Assembly: GCA_030145015.1 (NCBI GenBank) | Contig: JAQYWI010000008.1 | Location: 1 to 58,373 of the forward strand | Reading direction: 5' to 3' | Length of the DNA stretch: 58,373 nucleotides | DNA from: Desulfobacterales bacterium | GTDB lineage: Bacteria > Desulfobacterota > Desulfobacteria > Desulfobacterales > JAHEIW01 | Shown here: one piece after another, positions 1 through 8,883 of the stretch | Layout: every line of letters starts with the position of its first letter | Position numbering within the stretch: position 1 is the first letter of the stretch | Made by a program: the position numbers and the translations under genes | Notes under the pieces: generated by a model | What the model saw: the letters and a program-made list of their open reading frames with translations, nothing else | Database searches by the model: none | What the model was told of the DNA's origin: nothing

Positions 1-30
1 CCTGACACCTGACACCTGAACACTGAAACC
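1..30. repeat. CCTGACA-word tract at the window edge
   Basis: Three consecutive variants of CCTGACAC/CCTGAACACTG lie just upstream of the first gene. This looks like the end of one of the word-type intergenic tracts seen throughout the window; the rest lies outside the sequence given. Confidence 0.5.
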
Positions 31-54
31 TTAATTTGTAGCCCCGAGGCGATG

Positions 55-1275
55 ATGCAATTTAAAAAACTCGAATTCAAAAACAAAGACGGACAAACCC
101 TTTCTGCCAGGCTGGATTTGCCGGTGGACGGCAAACCGCTGGCCTATGCCCTGTTTGCCCACTGTTTTACCTGTTCTAAAAACATAAAAGCCATTGCGCA
201 TATCAGCCGTGCTTTAACCCGTGCGGGCCTGGCGGTGCTGCGTTTCGATTTTACGGGCCTGGGCGAAAGCGAAGGCGATTTTGCCGATACCAATTTTTCC
301 TCAAATGTTGAGGACCTGATTGTGGCCGCGGATTTTCTCGAATCTAATTACGAAGCGCCCAAAATATTAATCGGCCACTCCTTCGGGGGGGCGGCCGTGC
401 TTCAGGCCGCTGCCCGCATTTCAGCTTCAACAGCAGTGGTCACCATCGCCGCTCCGGCCGATCCCCAGCATGTGAAACATGCCCTTGGCAGTGTAACCGC
501 GACCATCCAAAGCCGGGGCGAAGCGGATGTCAATCTGGCCGGCAGAACGTTTACGCTAAAAAAACAGTTTCTCGACGATCTGGAGTTCGTCAATATGAAA
601 GCCACTTTGCAGAATCTAAACAAAGCCCTGCTGGTTCTGCATTCACCGGTAGATGAGACGGTCGGTATTGAAAATGCCGCCCAAATCTTTCAGGCTGCCC
701 GGCATCCCAAAAGCTTTATTTCTCTGGATAAGGCCGACCATCTGCTGTCGGATCCGGAGGACTCCCTCTATGCCGGCTCTGTTCTTGCGGCCTGGGCACT
801 GAAATATATAAATGCGCATCAAAAAGCAGAACCGCAAAGCGACGAAACCCATAACCAGGTCATCACCCGCATTGGAAAAGCCGGATACGCAACTGATATT
901 ATGGCAGAAGGTCATAGTCTGGTGGCCGATGAACCCATCTCGGCGGGTGGGACCAATTTGGGCCCGGCACCTTATGGTTATCTAATGGCCGGATTGGGGG
1001 CCTGTACGGCCATGACCCTGCGTATGTATTCAGATCATAAGCAGTGGCCCCTGGAGGGTGTCACGGTTAAATTAAATCACCAAAAAATTTATGCCGCCGA
1101 TTGTGAGACCTGTGAGACCAAAGAAGGCAAATTGGATCAAATCGAGCGTGAAATCGAACTATCCGGTCCGCTCGACGATTCGCAAAAGAAGCGTTTATTA
1201 CAGATAGCAAACCGCTGCCCGGTTCATCGCACTTTACACTCGGAAATAATCGTCAAGTCGAAGTTGAAAGCGTAA
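55..1275 (+). CDS. Alpha/beta hydrolase fused to OsmC-like domain
   Basis: Two-domain protein of about 406 residues. Residues 1-250 form an alpha/beta hydrolase with the nucleophile elbow GHSFGG (Ser near 109) and a late Asp/His region (VDET, KADHLL). Residues 260-406 are an OsmC/Ohr-like domain with the two expected cysteines in GACTAMT and CPVHRTL, which in this family reduce organic hydroperoxides. Known relatives with this fusion are annotated as bifunctional alpha/beta hydrolase/OsmC proteins; the physiological substrate is not established. Two ATGs are adjacent at 52 and 55. I prefer 55 because GAGG at 46-49 is then five bases away. The protein is likely cytoplasmic, since no signal peptide is visible, and the gene appears monocistronic, followed by a 240-bp repeat-bearing spacer. 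Confidence 0.88.
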   Translation: MQFKKLEFKNKDGQTLSARLDLPVDGKPLAYALFAHCFTCSKNIKAIAHISRALTRAGLAVLRFDFTGLGESEGDFADTNFSSNVEDLIVAADFLESNYEAPKILIGHSFGGAAVLQAAARISASTAVVTIAAPADPQHVKHALGSVTATIQSRGEADVNLAGRTFTLKKQFLDDLEFVNMKATLQNLNKALLVLHSPVDETVGIENAAQIFQAARHPKSFISLDKADHLLSDPEDSLYAGSVLAAWALKYINAHQKAEPQSDETHNQVITRIGKAGYATDIMAEGHSLVADEPISAGGTNLGPAPYGYLMAGLGACTAMTLRMYSDHKQWPLEGVTVKLNHQKIYAADCETCETKEGKLDQIEREIELSGPLDDSQKKRLLQIANRCPVHRTLHSEIIVKSKLKA

Positions 1276-1298
1276 TCAGGCCTACTTCCCCAAGGGGT

Positions 1299-1420
1299 TT
1301 CAGGTGTCGGGTGTCGGGTGTCAGAAATCAGTCAACAGATAACAGAAAACAGGGGACAGACGACCGACACGGTATTTCATCCTCCAGTTTTTAGCATCTG
1401 TCTTCTGTCTGTTGACACGC
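1299..1420. repeat. Quasi-palindrome of GTGTC/GACAG words
   Basis: The left part iterates GGTGTCGG and CAGATAACAG words. The right part carries the reverse-complement style words CTGTCTTCTGTCTGTTGAC. The two halves could fold on each other imperfectly. It sits in the spacer before the DUF1566 gene. No promoter was identified with confidence. Confidence 0.55.
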
Positions 1421-1519
1421 ACCGGCTTCTTTAATAACCTCAAAGAGCCAATCATCAATTACAACTGTTTACTTTTGTAAAAAAACCTATTGCCGCACGC
1501 AACGTCGCCCTAACGGTTT

Positions 1520-2020
1520 ATGATTAAAAAAATTTCAAAGACTGTAGCCCTTCTTTCCATCGTTATCCTGATAACGATTACGGGCACCTATGATTTTGTC
1601 CTGGCGGAGCAGCGCTTTATTGACCATGGCAACGGAACCGTTACCGACCGCAAACTGGGGCTCATGTGGGCTAAAACCGATAATCAGACCGATCTCTTCT
1701 GGGATCAGATTCAAGGCTGGCTGACAGATGAATTTCCGGACGTCATCCCGCAATTGTACGATAATTGGCGTCTTCCGACAATCTCAGAACTGCAAAGCCT
1801 TTATGTAGAGGATCCAAAATATCAGGGCTATCAGACGCGTTGCGGCCATCAGGTTAAAATTGTCCCCCAGATCCGGCTCAGCTGCATCCTTGTCTGGACG
1901 TCGGATACGGCCTTAGGGCTCCCGCTGGCATTCAACTTCAACCTGGGGAGCGCATTTACCATCGGCTTGCATGACAACAACGGCTGCCGCATGCTACCGG
2001 TACGCTCCCTGAAGCAATAA
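1520..2020 (+). CDS. Exported DUF1566 (Lcl C-terminal-like) protein
   Basis: Small protein of 166 residues. A basic start (MIKKISK) followed by a hydrophobic run to about residue 29 looks like a signal peptide, so it is probably exported. The remainder matches the DUF1566/Lcl C-terminal pattern: RFIDHGNGTVTDRKLGLMW near the start, the WRLPTISEL motif in the middle and a CRMLPVRS-type ending. This domain is common in cell-surface proteins of proteobacteria but has no defined enzymatic role. Its stop lies 36 bp before the agmatinase ATG, so co-transcription is possible. The ribosome-binding site is weak. Confidence 0.8.
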   Translation: MIKKISKTVALLSIVILITITGTYDFVLAEQRFIDHGNGTVTDRKLGLMWAKTDNQTDLFWDQIQGWLTDEFPDVIPQLYDNWRLPTISELQSLYVEDPKYQGYQTRCGHQVKIVPQIRLSCILVWTSDTALGLPLAFNFNLGSAFTIGLHDNNGCRMLPVRSLKQ

Positions 2021-2055
2021 TCCAACGCAACAAAATTTCGACCGGCTGAGATCAA

Positions 2056-2895
2056 ATGATAAATATTTCTGATAATTTAAAATCGGGAATGGTCGCAGTT
2101 ATCGGCATCCCATTTGATGTTTATTCGTCCTTCATGCAAGGCGCGGCCCGGGCACCTGCTCAAATTCGTAAAACCATGAATTCCGGTGCCGGCAATCTGT
2201 GCTCGGAAGCGGGTATTGATCTGGCGGCGCGGCCTGATTTTATCGATCTCGGCGACATGCACATCGACGGTGACTCGGATGCGCTTGAAAACATTGAAGC
2301 CTCCATCACCGAACTATTGAATCGCGACGTGCGCCTGATTTCTCTGGGCGGTGATCATGCCATCACGTATCCGATCATAAAATCCTTCCGCAAAAGATTC
2401 GGCCGACTTGAAATTGTTCAACTGGATGCGCACCCGGATCTCTATGATACATATGACGGAAACCGTTTCTCGCATGCCTGCCCGTTTGCACGCATCATGG
2501 AAGAAAAGCTGGCGTCACGTTTAGTTCAGGTCGGCATTCGAACGCTTAATCCGCACCAGAAACAGCAAGCTCAACGTTTCGGGGTAGAAATAATTGATAT
2601 GCAAAATTTGCAGCAGGCAACCTCCATCCATTGGGAGAACCCGGTCTATCTTTCAATCGATTTAGATGTACTTGACCCCGCATTTGCCCCCGGCGTGTCC
2701 CATCTTGAACCCGGCGGCATGTCAACCCGCCGGCTGATTGATCTCATACAGGGGCTGCAAGTTCCGATTGTCGGTGCCGACATCGTCGAATTCAATCCCA
2801 ACCGGGATTTATCAGAAATTACCGCGGCGGCTGCAGTTAAAATCCTTAAAGAGGTGGCGTCAGGCATGCTGGAATTGCCGATAAACTTTAGTTAA
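2056..2895 (+). CDS. speB: Agmatinase / ureohydrolase family
   Basis: Manganese-dependent ureohydrolase, most likely agmatinase (agmatine to putrescine plus urea). The metal-binding motifs are all present: GGDHAI with His near 101, DAHPD near 124-128, and SIDLDVLDP near 200-207. The length (279 residues) is normal for the family. The conserved EFNPNRD motif near the end is more typical of agmatinase-like proteins than of arginase. Guanidinobutyrase or another guanidino substrate cannot be excluded from sequence alone. It follows the DUF1566 gene closely. No polyamine gene partner is in the window. Confidence 0.85.
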   Translation: MINISDNLKSGMVAVIGIPFDVYSSFMQGAARAPAQIRKTMNSGAGNLCSEAGIDLAARPDFIDLGDMHIDGDSDALENIEASITELLNRDVRLISLGGDHAITYPIIKSFRKRFGRLEIVQLDAHPDLYDTYDGNRFSHACPFARIMEEKLASRLVQVGIRTLNPHQKQQAQRFGVEIIDMQNLQQATSIHWENPVYLSIDLDVLDPAFAPGVSHLEPGGMSTRRLIDLIQGLQVPIVGADIVEFNPNRDLSEITAAAAVKILKEVASGMLELPINFS

Positions 2896-3144
2896 TTAAA
2901 TGAGGGCACTCCCACAGCAGTAATACCTGCCAAGTTAAAATCCTAGCGATCAGTCTGTTTTTTCTAATTTTTCCTTAAGTTTATTTAAATCTAAGACGAT
3001 ACTTGTTTATAGGAACAAAGGGTTCAAAATTCCCCTGAACGCTGCAGTTCGCACCATGATGGAAGCGATAATGATCAATTTATAAAATATTTAATATAGT
3101 TATGAAATTTGAGCGCCTGTCGGAAGGAACGGGGTTAATATCAA

Positions 3145-4368
3145 ATGGGGACAATTCACATCAATAAACTAAAACCGGGCATGGTTTTAGATGAAGAAGT
3201 CAGAGACATTAATGGACGATTGCTTCTGAAAAAAGGCAAGAATATCCAGTCAGCGCATATTCGAATTTTTAGGATCTGGGGAGTGACCGAAGTCAATATT
3301 TGCGGAAACAATGGCAGCAAAAATACACCCGACGGCAATGTAAATCCGGAAGAAATTGAAAAAATAAAAGAATACACGCACAACCTATTTTGCCATGCCG
3401 ATTTGGAGCATCCCGCATTAAAAGAAATATTTCGAATTTCGGTTCAATTTCGCAGTAAGCATAGCTTCCCGCACGAAGAGAAAAAGGCCGATCTGGTGGA
3501 ATTGGATACCCCGCAAAATCCAGGTAAACATAATCTTTTGAAGAAACTGAATCAGGAAAACATCACGCTTCCGGAGATACCCTCAATTGTTTTTGAATTA
3601 AATGAGGTAATCGCCAATCCATTATCATCGGCTGAAGATATTGCACAGGTCGTACAGCGCAGCCCCACTTTAACCGCTCTTTTATTGAAAATAGTCAATT
3701 CGCCGTTTTACGGCTTCCCTTCTAAAATCGACAAAATTTCATTGGCGGTAACATTGATCGGCACACGCGAAATTTCGGGGCTGGCTCTTGGGATCAGTGT
3801 TATTTCATTGTTCAAAAACATCCCAAAAGAAATCCTCAACATGTATTCGTTTTTGAAACACAGTCTTGCATGCGGCATTATTTCCAGGATTTTAGCGGCC
3901 CACAAAAACATCCCACAGACGGAACAATTATTTGTATCCGGGTTGCTGCACGATTTGGGCCGTTTGATTCTATACAGCTATTTCCCGGAAGAAGCGCGCA
4001 ATATCTTAGGCCGGGCGCGATCAACGAATATGTTATTGTATCTGCAAGAAAATGATTCTCTGGGTTGCAACCACACCCATATTGTCAAGCAGTTATTGCA
4101 GCAGTGGAAGTTGCCGATGGTTTTGGAAAACAATGTATTTTATCACCACGACCCTTCTGTGGCCTCGCAGCCGGTTCCCGCCACATTGGTCCATCTGGCA
4201 GATATAATAACCAACAGCCTGGGAATTGGCACCAGCGGTGAGCGTTTTGTTCCGCCGCTGGATACCGAAGCCTGGGATGGCCTGGGATTGTCGCCGACCT
4301 GTTTTGATATCGTCGTCAAGCAAGCAACCCATCAGTTTTTTGCATTAGAATCTATGTTGGAAATTTAA
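3145..4368 (+). CDS. HDOD domain signalling protein
   Basis: Protein of 407 residues. The N-terminal 60 residues (KLKPGMVLDEEVRDINGRLLLKKG) form the small beta-rich module often placed before HD-type domains. Residues about 125-330 are an HDOD domain, including LPEIPSIVFELN, the NSPFYGFPSKI region and GLLHDLGRLILYS. HDOD domains resemble HD phosphohydrolases but usually lack full metal ligands and act as regulatory scaffolds. Its stop lies 7 bp before the next gene, a hybrid histidine kinase, and the two are almost certainly one operon. A GGAAGGAACGGGG stretch precedes the ATG. A second HDOD protein occurs at 15264. Confidence 0.87.
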   Translation: MGTIHINKLKPGMVLDEEVRDINGRLLLKKGKNIQSAHIRIFRIWGVTEVNICGNNGSKNTPDGNVNPEEIEKIKEYTHNLFCHADLEHPALKEIFRISVQFRSKHSFPHEEKKADLVELDTPQNPGKHNLLKKLNQENITLPEIPSIVFELNEVIANPLSSAEDIAQVVQRSPTLTALLLKIVNSPFYGFPSKIDKISLAVTLIGTREISGLALGISVISLFKNIPKEILNMYSFLKHSLACGIISRILAAHKNIPQTEQLFVSGLLHDLGRLILYSYFPEEARNILGRARSTNMLLYLQENDSLGCNHTHIVKQLLQQWKLPMVLENNVFYHHDPSVASQPVPATLVHLADIITNSLGIGTSGERFVPPLDTEAWDGLGLSPTCFDIVVKQATHQFFALESMLEI

Positions 4369-4375
4369 GGACTCC

Positions 4376-6151
4376 ATGAAAAAAGATAACAACCACCATA
4401 TGGATGCCGAAAAACTCCTTGCCCGTATCGACTATTTAGAAGAAAATCGTCGGTTTATCCAAAACATGTTGGAAACGGCACTGTCGTTGGGTGATTTTCA
4501 GGAAAATATCAATAAAGGCTATGGGCCTGAACCTCTATTGCAGGAAGCCGATAAACGAATAAACCGTCTAATTCCATTCGAAGCCAACGCGCATTACATT
4601 GTAGACCAGGTAAAATCGGATTTCACATTATCCGTATGCAATGAAGGTCACCTGAGAACGTACATCCAAGATGAAGTCAACCACATGATCGACAAAGGTT
4701 ATTTTGCCTGGGCCATAAGAGAAAAGCGTGGGGTTCTGATAACATCCAGCGATCATAGCCGGCGCTTTGTATTGCATGTAATCGCCACCTATTCACGCAT
4801 CCGGGGCATGTTCATCGGCCTGATGCCGGATAAAAATCGTAAGATACCGGACACTTCACTAACGCTGTTATCCATTATTTTGCTCAATACCGCCAACGCC
4901 CTGGAAAGTCTTGAATTCTATTCATTGCTGCGCAACCAAAATGAAACCCTTGAAAAAATGGTCGAAGAACGTACCCAGACCCTGGCCAAATATGAACGCC
5001 AGCTTCAACAGGTACTAAAAATTCAGGCCATCGGTACCCTGGCAGGCGGCATTGCCCACGACTTTAACAATATTTTATTTCCAATCGTCGGGTATACCGA
5101 ATTGACCATGGATGAAGTTTCCGAAGACAGTGTCGCTCATAAAAATCTTGAAGAAATTCTCAAAGCCGCCAAACGCGCCACGGATCTGGTTAAGCAAATT
5201 CTGACATTCAGCCGTCAGAGCGATCAGGAACGCAAGCCGGTAGAGGTACAAAATATCATAACAGAAGCGCTCAAGCTTCTGCGGGCATCGATTCCCGCCT
5301 CCATAGAGATCATTCATAAAATACAAGACGATTGCGGTCCTGTTATGGGTGATGCCACCCAGATCCATCAAATCATTATGAATCTGTGCACCAACGCCTA
5401 TCAGGCCATGCAGGATACAGGCGGCAAGTTGGAAGTCATTCTGACCGAAGTGGATATCGGCTACGAGGAAACCATCGATAGAATCGGAATGCAGCCCGGC
5501 AAGCATTTGCAGTTGCTCGTTAAAGATGAAGGCTGCGGCATGGATGCTGCGGTGATGGACAGGATTTTCGAGCCGTATTACACCACCAAAGAACAGGGCA
5601 AAGGGACCGGGCTGGGATTATCGGTCATCCATGGAATTGTCAAAAACCACAGGGGCGATATAAACGTTAAGAGCACCCCGGGTAAGGGAACGATATTTCA
5701 GATTTATCTGCCGCTTATCGAAGATCTTGACATCGGCGTAGAATTGGAAACCACCGCTGGTGCGACAAAAGGAGAGGAGCGCATTCTGCTGGTAGATGAC
5801 GAAGAACAAATTGTAGCTATGGAGCGACAGATGCTTGAAACTTTAGGTTACCGGGTCACCGCCAGAACCGACAGCCAGGAAGCCCTCAAGGTGTTTTCCG
5901 AACAGCCTCACAATTTTGACCTTGTGATCACAGACATGACCATGCCGCATATGACCGGCGATCAGCTGGCCAAAAAAATGCTGGATATTGAACCCAATAT
6001 TCCCGTCATCCTATGCACCGGTTTTAACGAGATCATTACCGAAGATAAAGCTCTGGCAATGGGCATTCAGAAATTTGTGATGAAACCGGTCGTAAAAAAT
6101 GAATTGGCTACCACCATCCGCACCCTGCTGGATCAAAACCCGGCGAATTGA
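4376..6151 (+). CDS. Hybrid histidine kinase with C-terminal receiver
   Basis: Protein of 591 residues, predicted soluble because no membrane segment is visible. The N-terminal 185 residues look like a GAF-type sensor, followed by a coiled-coil linker (NETLEKMVEERTQTLAKYERQL). The dimerization/phosphotransfer helix carries GGIAHDFNN with phospho-acceptor His near 228. The ATPase domain has NAYQAM, DEGCGMD and GTGLGLSV. A receiver domain starts near 465 with the acidic pair in LLVDDEEQ and phospho-acceptor Asp near 520 (VITDMTMP). It is co-transcribed with the upstream HDOD gene: the ribosome-binding site AAGGA overlaps that gene's stop. The signal and the output partner are unknown; the single-domain regulator at 8208 is a possible partner by proximity only. 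Confidence 0.92.
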   Translation: MKKDNNHHMDAEKLLARIDYLEENRRFIQNMLETALSLGDFQENINKGYGPEPLLQEADKRINRLIPFEANAHYIVDQVKSDFTLSVCNEGHLRTYIQDEVNHMIDKGYFAWAIREKRGVLITSSDHSRRFVLHVIATYSRIRGMFIGLMPDKNRKIPDTSLTLLSIILLNTANALESLEFYSLLRNQNETLEKMVEERTQTLAKYERQLQQVLKIQAIGTLAGGIAHDFNNILFPIVGYTELTMDEVSEDSVAHKNLEEILKAAKRATDLVKQILTFSRQSDQERKPVEVQNIITEALKLLRASIPASIEIIHKIQDDCGPVMGDATQIHQIIMNLCTNAYQAMQDTGGKLEVILTEVDIGYEETIDRIGMQPGKHLQLLVKDEGCGMDAAVMDRIFEPYYTTKEQGKGTGLGLSVIHGIVKNHRGDINVKSTPGKGTIFQIYLPLIEDLDIGVELETTAGATKGEERILLVDDEEQIVAMERQMLETLGYRVTARTDSQEALKVFSEQPHNFDLVITDMTMPHMTGDQLAKKMLDIEPNIPVILCTGFNEIITEDKALAMGIQKFVMKPVVKNELATTIRTLLDQNPAN

Positions 6152-6296
6152 GACATCCACCCACATTTTGTTGTCCATTTTTAGCGCTTACAGCTCCCAC
6201 TTATTGACCTCAAGATTTTTTTAAATTATGAATCAGCAGAGATCCGATTAGACGGTTGCAATTTTAAACGCTCACTTGTCAAACAACGGGTAGACT

Positions 6297-6548
6297 ATGG
6301 CGATTCACTCTCATGATTTTGTTGAAACTTACAAAGGACTGGTCGGTTTTGGTGCCGATCGAAAGACAGATGAAAACACGGTTGTATATTACCTTCAAAA
6401 ATTCTCAGATGACCAGTTGATGAAGACCATTATTGAACGCCTGTCTGATGAAGACCTGGCCGAACTTTTTAGTTTTATTACACGGCTGTTAAAAAAGCAT
6501 CTGGTCGGCAGCGAGTACCACCAACTCTTTTTAAAGGAGCAGCCTTAA
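6297..6548 (+). CDS. Small conserved-looking protein of unknown function
   Basis: An 83-residue, mostly helical soluble protein (MAIHSHDFVETYKGLV...). It has a charged amphipathic middle (FSDDQLMKTIIERLSDEDLAELFSF) and no signal peptide, metal motif or DNA-binding motif that I recognise. It has coding-like composition and a plausible GGGTAG ribosome-binding site before ATG 6297. It sits alone between the kinase gene and a repeat-filled spacer. I do not recognise the family. Confidence 0.6.
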   Translation: MAIHSHDFVETYKGLVGFGADRKTDENTVVYYLQKFSDDQLMKTIIERLSDEDLAELFSFITRLLKKHLVGSEYHQLFLKEQP

Positions 6549-6581
6549 GATCGTTACTGGCCTCTGGCTGCTGGCATAAAG

Positions 6582-6872
6582 GGTGGCAGGTGTCAGGTTT
6601 CGGGCGTCAGATAACAGTTTTCAGAGGTCAGAGGATAGGGTTAAATAGTGGATTAGTTGAATAGTCAATTTGTCAGAGGATTCAAGATTTAGTTAAATGG
6701 TCAAGTAGTTGAGTAGTCAAATGGTCAAAAGATTTAAATCCTATAACTAATTAACTATTTAACTATTTGACGAATTAACGAAAGATAAACCATTCGACCA
6801 ATTAACGAATCGACTAAACTCACGGACCAGGAGCCAGTTGCCAGTTAACAGGTGCCAGAGGCCAGAAGCAAG
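6582..6872. repeat. Long quasi-palindrome of TAGTCAAATGGT words
   Basis: This fills most of the 347-bp spacer 6549-6895. The left half iterates TTAAATAGT, GTCAATTTGTCA and TGGTCAAGTAGTTGAGTAG. The right half iterates the complementary ATTAACTATTTAACTATTTGACG. Flanking parts use CAGAGGTCAGAGG and CCAGTTGCCAGTTAACAGG words. The halves can pair imperfectly over more than 60 bp. A very similar tract lies at 53875-54061 and a shorter one at 38041-38135. Confidence 0.75.
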
Positions 6873-6895
6873 TGACATCCAAAGGATGGTAAGAC

Positions 6896-8095
6896 ATGTT
6901 CACCGAAAAACAGCTCAGCCGCTACGCAGATGTATTGTTATGGGGCCTTCAGACCGCCAGAAAGCGCAAACCAGCCAAAAACGACCTGGTGCTTTTGCGT
7001 TTCGATCTGGCGGCCGTCGGCTTGGCCGAAATTCTATATGCGAAACTGCTTAAAGCCGGCGCTCATCCGCTGTTGCGGATGAACCCCACCGCATCTATGG
7101 AGCACGACTATTATGCACTGGCAAACGATAAACAACTGGTTTATATCCCCCCCGGTGAAGAAACGTTATTTGCCGGATTAAATGGCAGCATTTCTATTTA
7201 TGCCCCGGAATCGCTGACGCATCTGGGCGGAATTGATCCAAAAAGGATCGGTAAGGCGGCAGTTGCCAAAAAGAAATTGCGCGATTTGATAGAGAAAAGG
7301 GAAGCACTGGGGAAATTCAGCTGGACACTGTGCATGTTTCCCACCTTTGAGTTGGCAAAACATGCCCGCATCAGTCAAAAATCGTATTCAGCCCAGATTA
7401 TCAGGGCGTGTTTTCTAAATAGAAAATCTCCGGTGGCAGAATGGCAGCGCATTTATAAAGAGGCGCAATCCATAAAACAATGGCTCAATCGCATGCCGGT
7501 TGCTTATTTGCATGTGGAGTCTGAAAACGTGGACCTGCACATCTCACTTGGAGAAAACAGAAAGTGGGTGGGCATATCCGGCCGCAATATTCCCAGTTTT
7601 GAGATATTTGTCTCGCCGGATTGGCGAGGCACCCGGGGCACCTATTATGCGGACCAGCCGTCCTATCGTAGCGGTAATTATGTGAAAGGAGTTCACCTGC
7701 AATTTGAGAAAGGCCGGCTTGTTAAGATTGGGGCCGCAAAAGGACAAAATTTTGTTGAGCAGCAACTGAGGATGGATAGGGGTGCCGGCCGCCTGGGTGA
7801 GTTTTCGTTAACGGACAAACGATTTTCACGTATCGACACATTTATGGCCAACACGCTTTTTGATGAAAATTATGGCGGCAAATACGGCAACTGTCACATT
7901 GCGTTAGGATCCTCTTATTCTAATACGTATTCCGGAAATCCGGTCGATTTGACAAAGAAGATGAAGCGCAAACTCGGATTCAACGAATCCGCACTGCACT
8001 GGGATTTTGTCAACACCGAAAAGAAACGGGTAAGCGCACATTTAAAATCCGGCAAAAAAGTAACGCTTTACGAAAATGGAAAATTTAACGATTAA
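6896..8095 (+). CDS. M29-family metalloaminopeptidase
   Basis: Cytoplasmic leucyl-type aminopeptidase of the M29 (AmpS/thermophilic aminopeptidase T) family, 399 residues, the usual length. The family metal ligands and catalytic residues appear in order in the C-terminal half: Glu in SGRNIPSFEIF, Glu in GRLGEFSL, His in NCHIALGSSY, and the His-Asp pair in ALHWDFVNT. The N-terminal half is the substrate-gate domain (LLRFDLAAVGLAEILYAKLLKAG). ATG 6896 follows AAAGGATGG. It appears monocistronic and ends before a bidirectional hairpin at 8140. The role is peptide turnover; the in vivo substrate is unknown. Confidence 0.85.
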   Translation: MFTEKQLSRYADVLLWGLQTARKRKPAKNDLVLLRFDLAAVGLAEILYAKLLKAGAHPLLRMNPTASMEHDYYALANDKQLVYIPPGEETLFAGLNGSISIYAPESLTHLGGIDPKRIGKAAVAKKKLRDLIEKREALGKFSWTLCMFPTFELAKHARISQKSYSAQIIRACFLNRKSPVAEWQRIYKEAQSIKQWLNRMPVAYLHVESENVDLHISLGENRKWVGISGRNIPSFEIFVSPDWRGTRGTYYADQPSYRSGNYVKGVHLQFEKGRLVKIGAAKGQNFVEQQLRMDRGAGRLGEFSLTDKRFSRIDTFMANTLFDENYGGKYGNCHIALGSSYSNTYSGNPVDLTKKMKRKLGFNESALHWDFVNTEKKRVSAHLKSGKKVTLYENGKFND

Positions 8096-8132
8096 GCGAG
8101 TGATGCGGCATCATCCTTGCGTATCGTGAGAT

Positions 8133-8178
8133 AAAAAAAAGCCGCTGATTGTAGACAATCACGCGGCTGTTGTGTTTT
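8133..8178. terminator. Bidirectional terminator hairpin
   Basis: Stem 8140-8151 pairs with 8156-8168, with one unpaired C and a TAGA loop (AGCCGCTGATTG / CAATCACGCGGCT). On the minus strand it is followed by eight Ts, a textbook rho-independent terminator for the response regulator. On the plus strand the tail GTTGTGTTTT is weaker but could serve the aminopeptidase gene. Confidence 0.82.
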
Positions 8179-8207
8179 ACAGTATCGGCCAATATGGCCA
8201 AAATGTT

Positions 8208-8579
8208 TCAGGCGCTCAATGCGGTTTTGACCGGGATGGTCGTCAGTTTTTTGACCGACTCCACCAGATCCTGAAGCGGAAACGGTTTGGAAAGGACGGC
8301 ATCGAAACCCGAATCCTCAATCTGCCAGGGTGTGCCTGAAATACCGATAATTGGAATGGAATTTTTGCGAGAGGCGCGAATGTGCTGAACGACCCCTTTG
8401 CCATCAAGTTTCGGCATACGCAGGTCAGTGATCACCATATCATAGCAACCATCATCAAACTTTTTAATGCCTTCAATCCCATCGAGCGCTATTTCGACGT
8501 CATGGCCGAATCTTTTTAAGGCGGCTTCGATCACGCGCAAAATTCCTTTTTCGTCATCGATAACTAAAATGGTGCACAT
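8208..8579 (-). CDS. Single-domain response regulator (CheY-like)
   Basis: Stand-alone receiver domain of 123 residues. The acidic pair is in ILVIDDEKG, the phospho-acceptor Asp in MVITDLRMP, the conserved Ser/Thr in IIGISGTP and the Lys in LSKPFPL. I place the start at ATG 8579 (MCTILVIDD), preceded by GGGAAGGAATC, rather than at an upstream start that would add about 26 unrelated residues. There is no output domain, so it probably acts by protein contact or phosphorelay. The hybrid kinase at 4376 is a candidate partner. It has a strong terminator downstream and an unusual palindromic AT-rich region upstream. Confidence 0.9.
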   Translation of the reverse strand: MCTILVIDDEKGILRVIEAALKRFGHDVEIALDGIEGIKKFDDGCYDMVITDLRMPKLDGKGVVQHIRASRKNSIPIIGISGTPWQIEDSGFDAVLSKPFPLQDLVESVKKLTTIPVKTALSA

Positions 8580-8650
8580 GATTCCTTCCCTAAAAGCAGT
8601 TTGGTGTTTAAAACCTTGATCACTTTTGTCTATATGTTCTGTGTTTCTTA

Positions 8651-8722
8651 TGCACAATACCCTATAAAACGTCTTCTGTCAACAATATATTGTGTAGATG
8701 ATTTTTCAAAACACAATATATG
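8651..8722. promoter_or_regulatory. Candidate operator: repeated ACAATA half-sites and palindrome
   Basis: A perfect 12-bp palindrome ACAATATATTGT lies at 8682-8693, flanked by further ACAATA words near 8654 and 8713. The three sites are about 30 bp apart, upstream of the response-regulator start. The arrangement resembles a repressor or activator site, but no known factor is implied. Confidence 0.3.
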
Positions 8723-8883
8723 GACATCTCAAGTATATTGAGCGGCTCCCACGGTGCCGCACCAAGCGAAATTGAATCCTCAAGGAAGGAAAATAGGGTA
8801 TACTTTTTATAGCTATATTTGGATAAAGCGCAGCAGGTGTCAAGTCGGATTACGACGATTTTTAATTACCGAATAGAGCCTGT

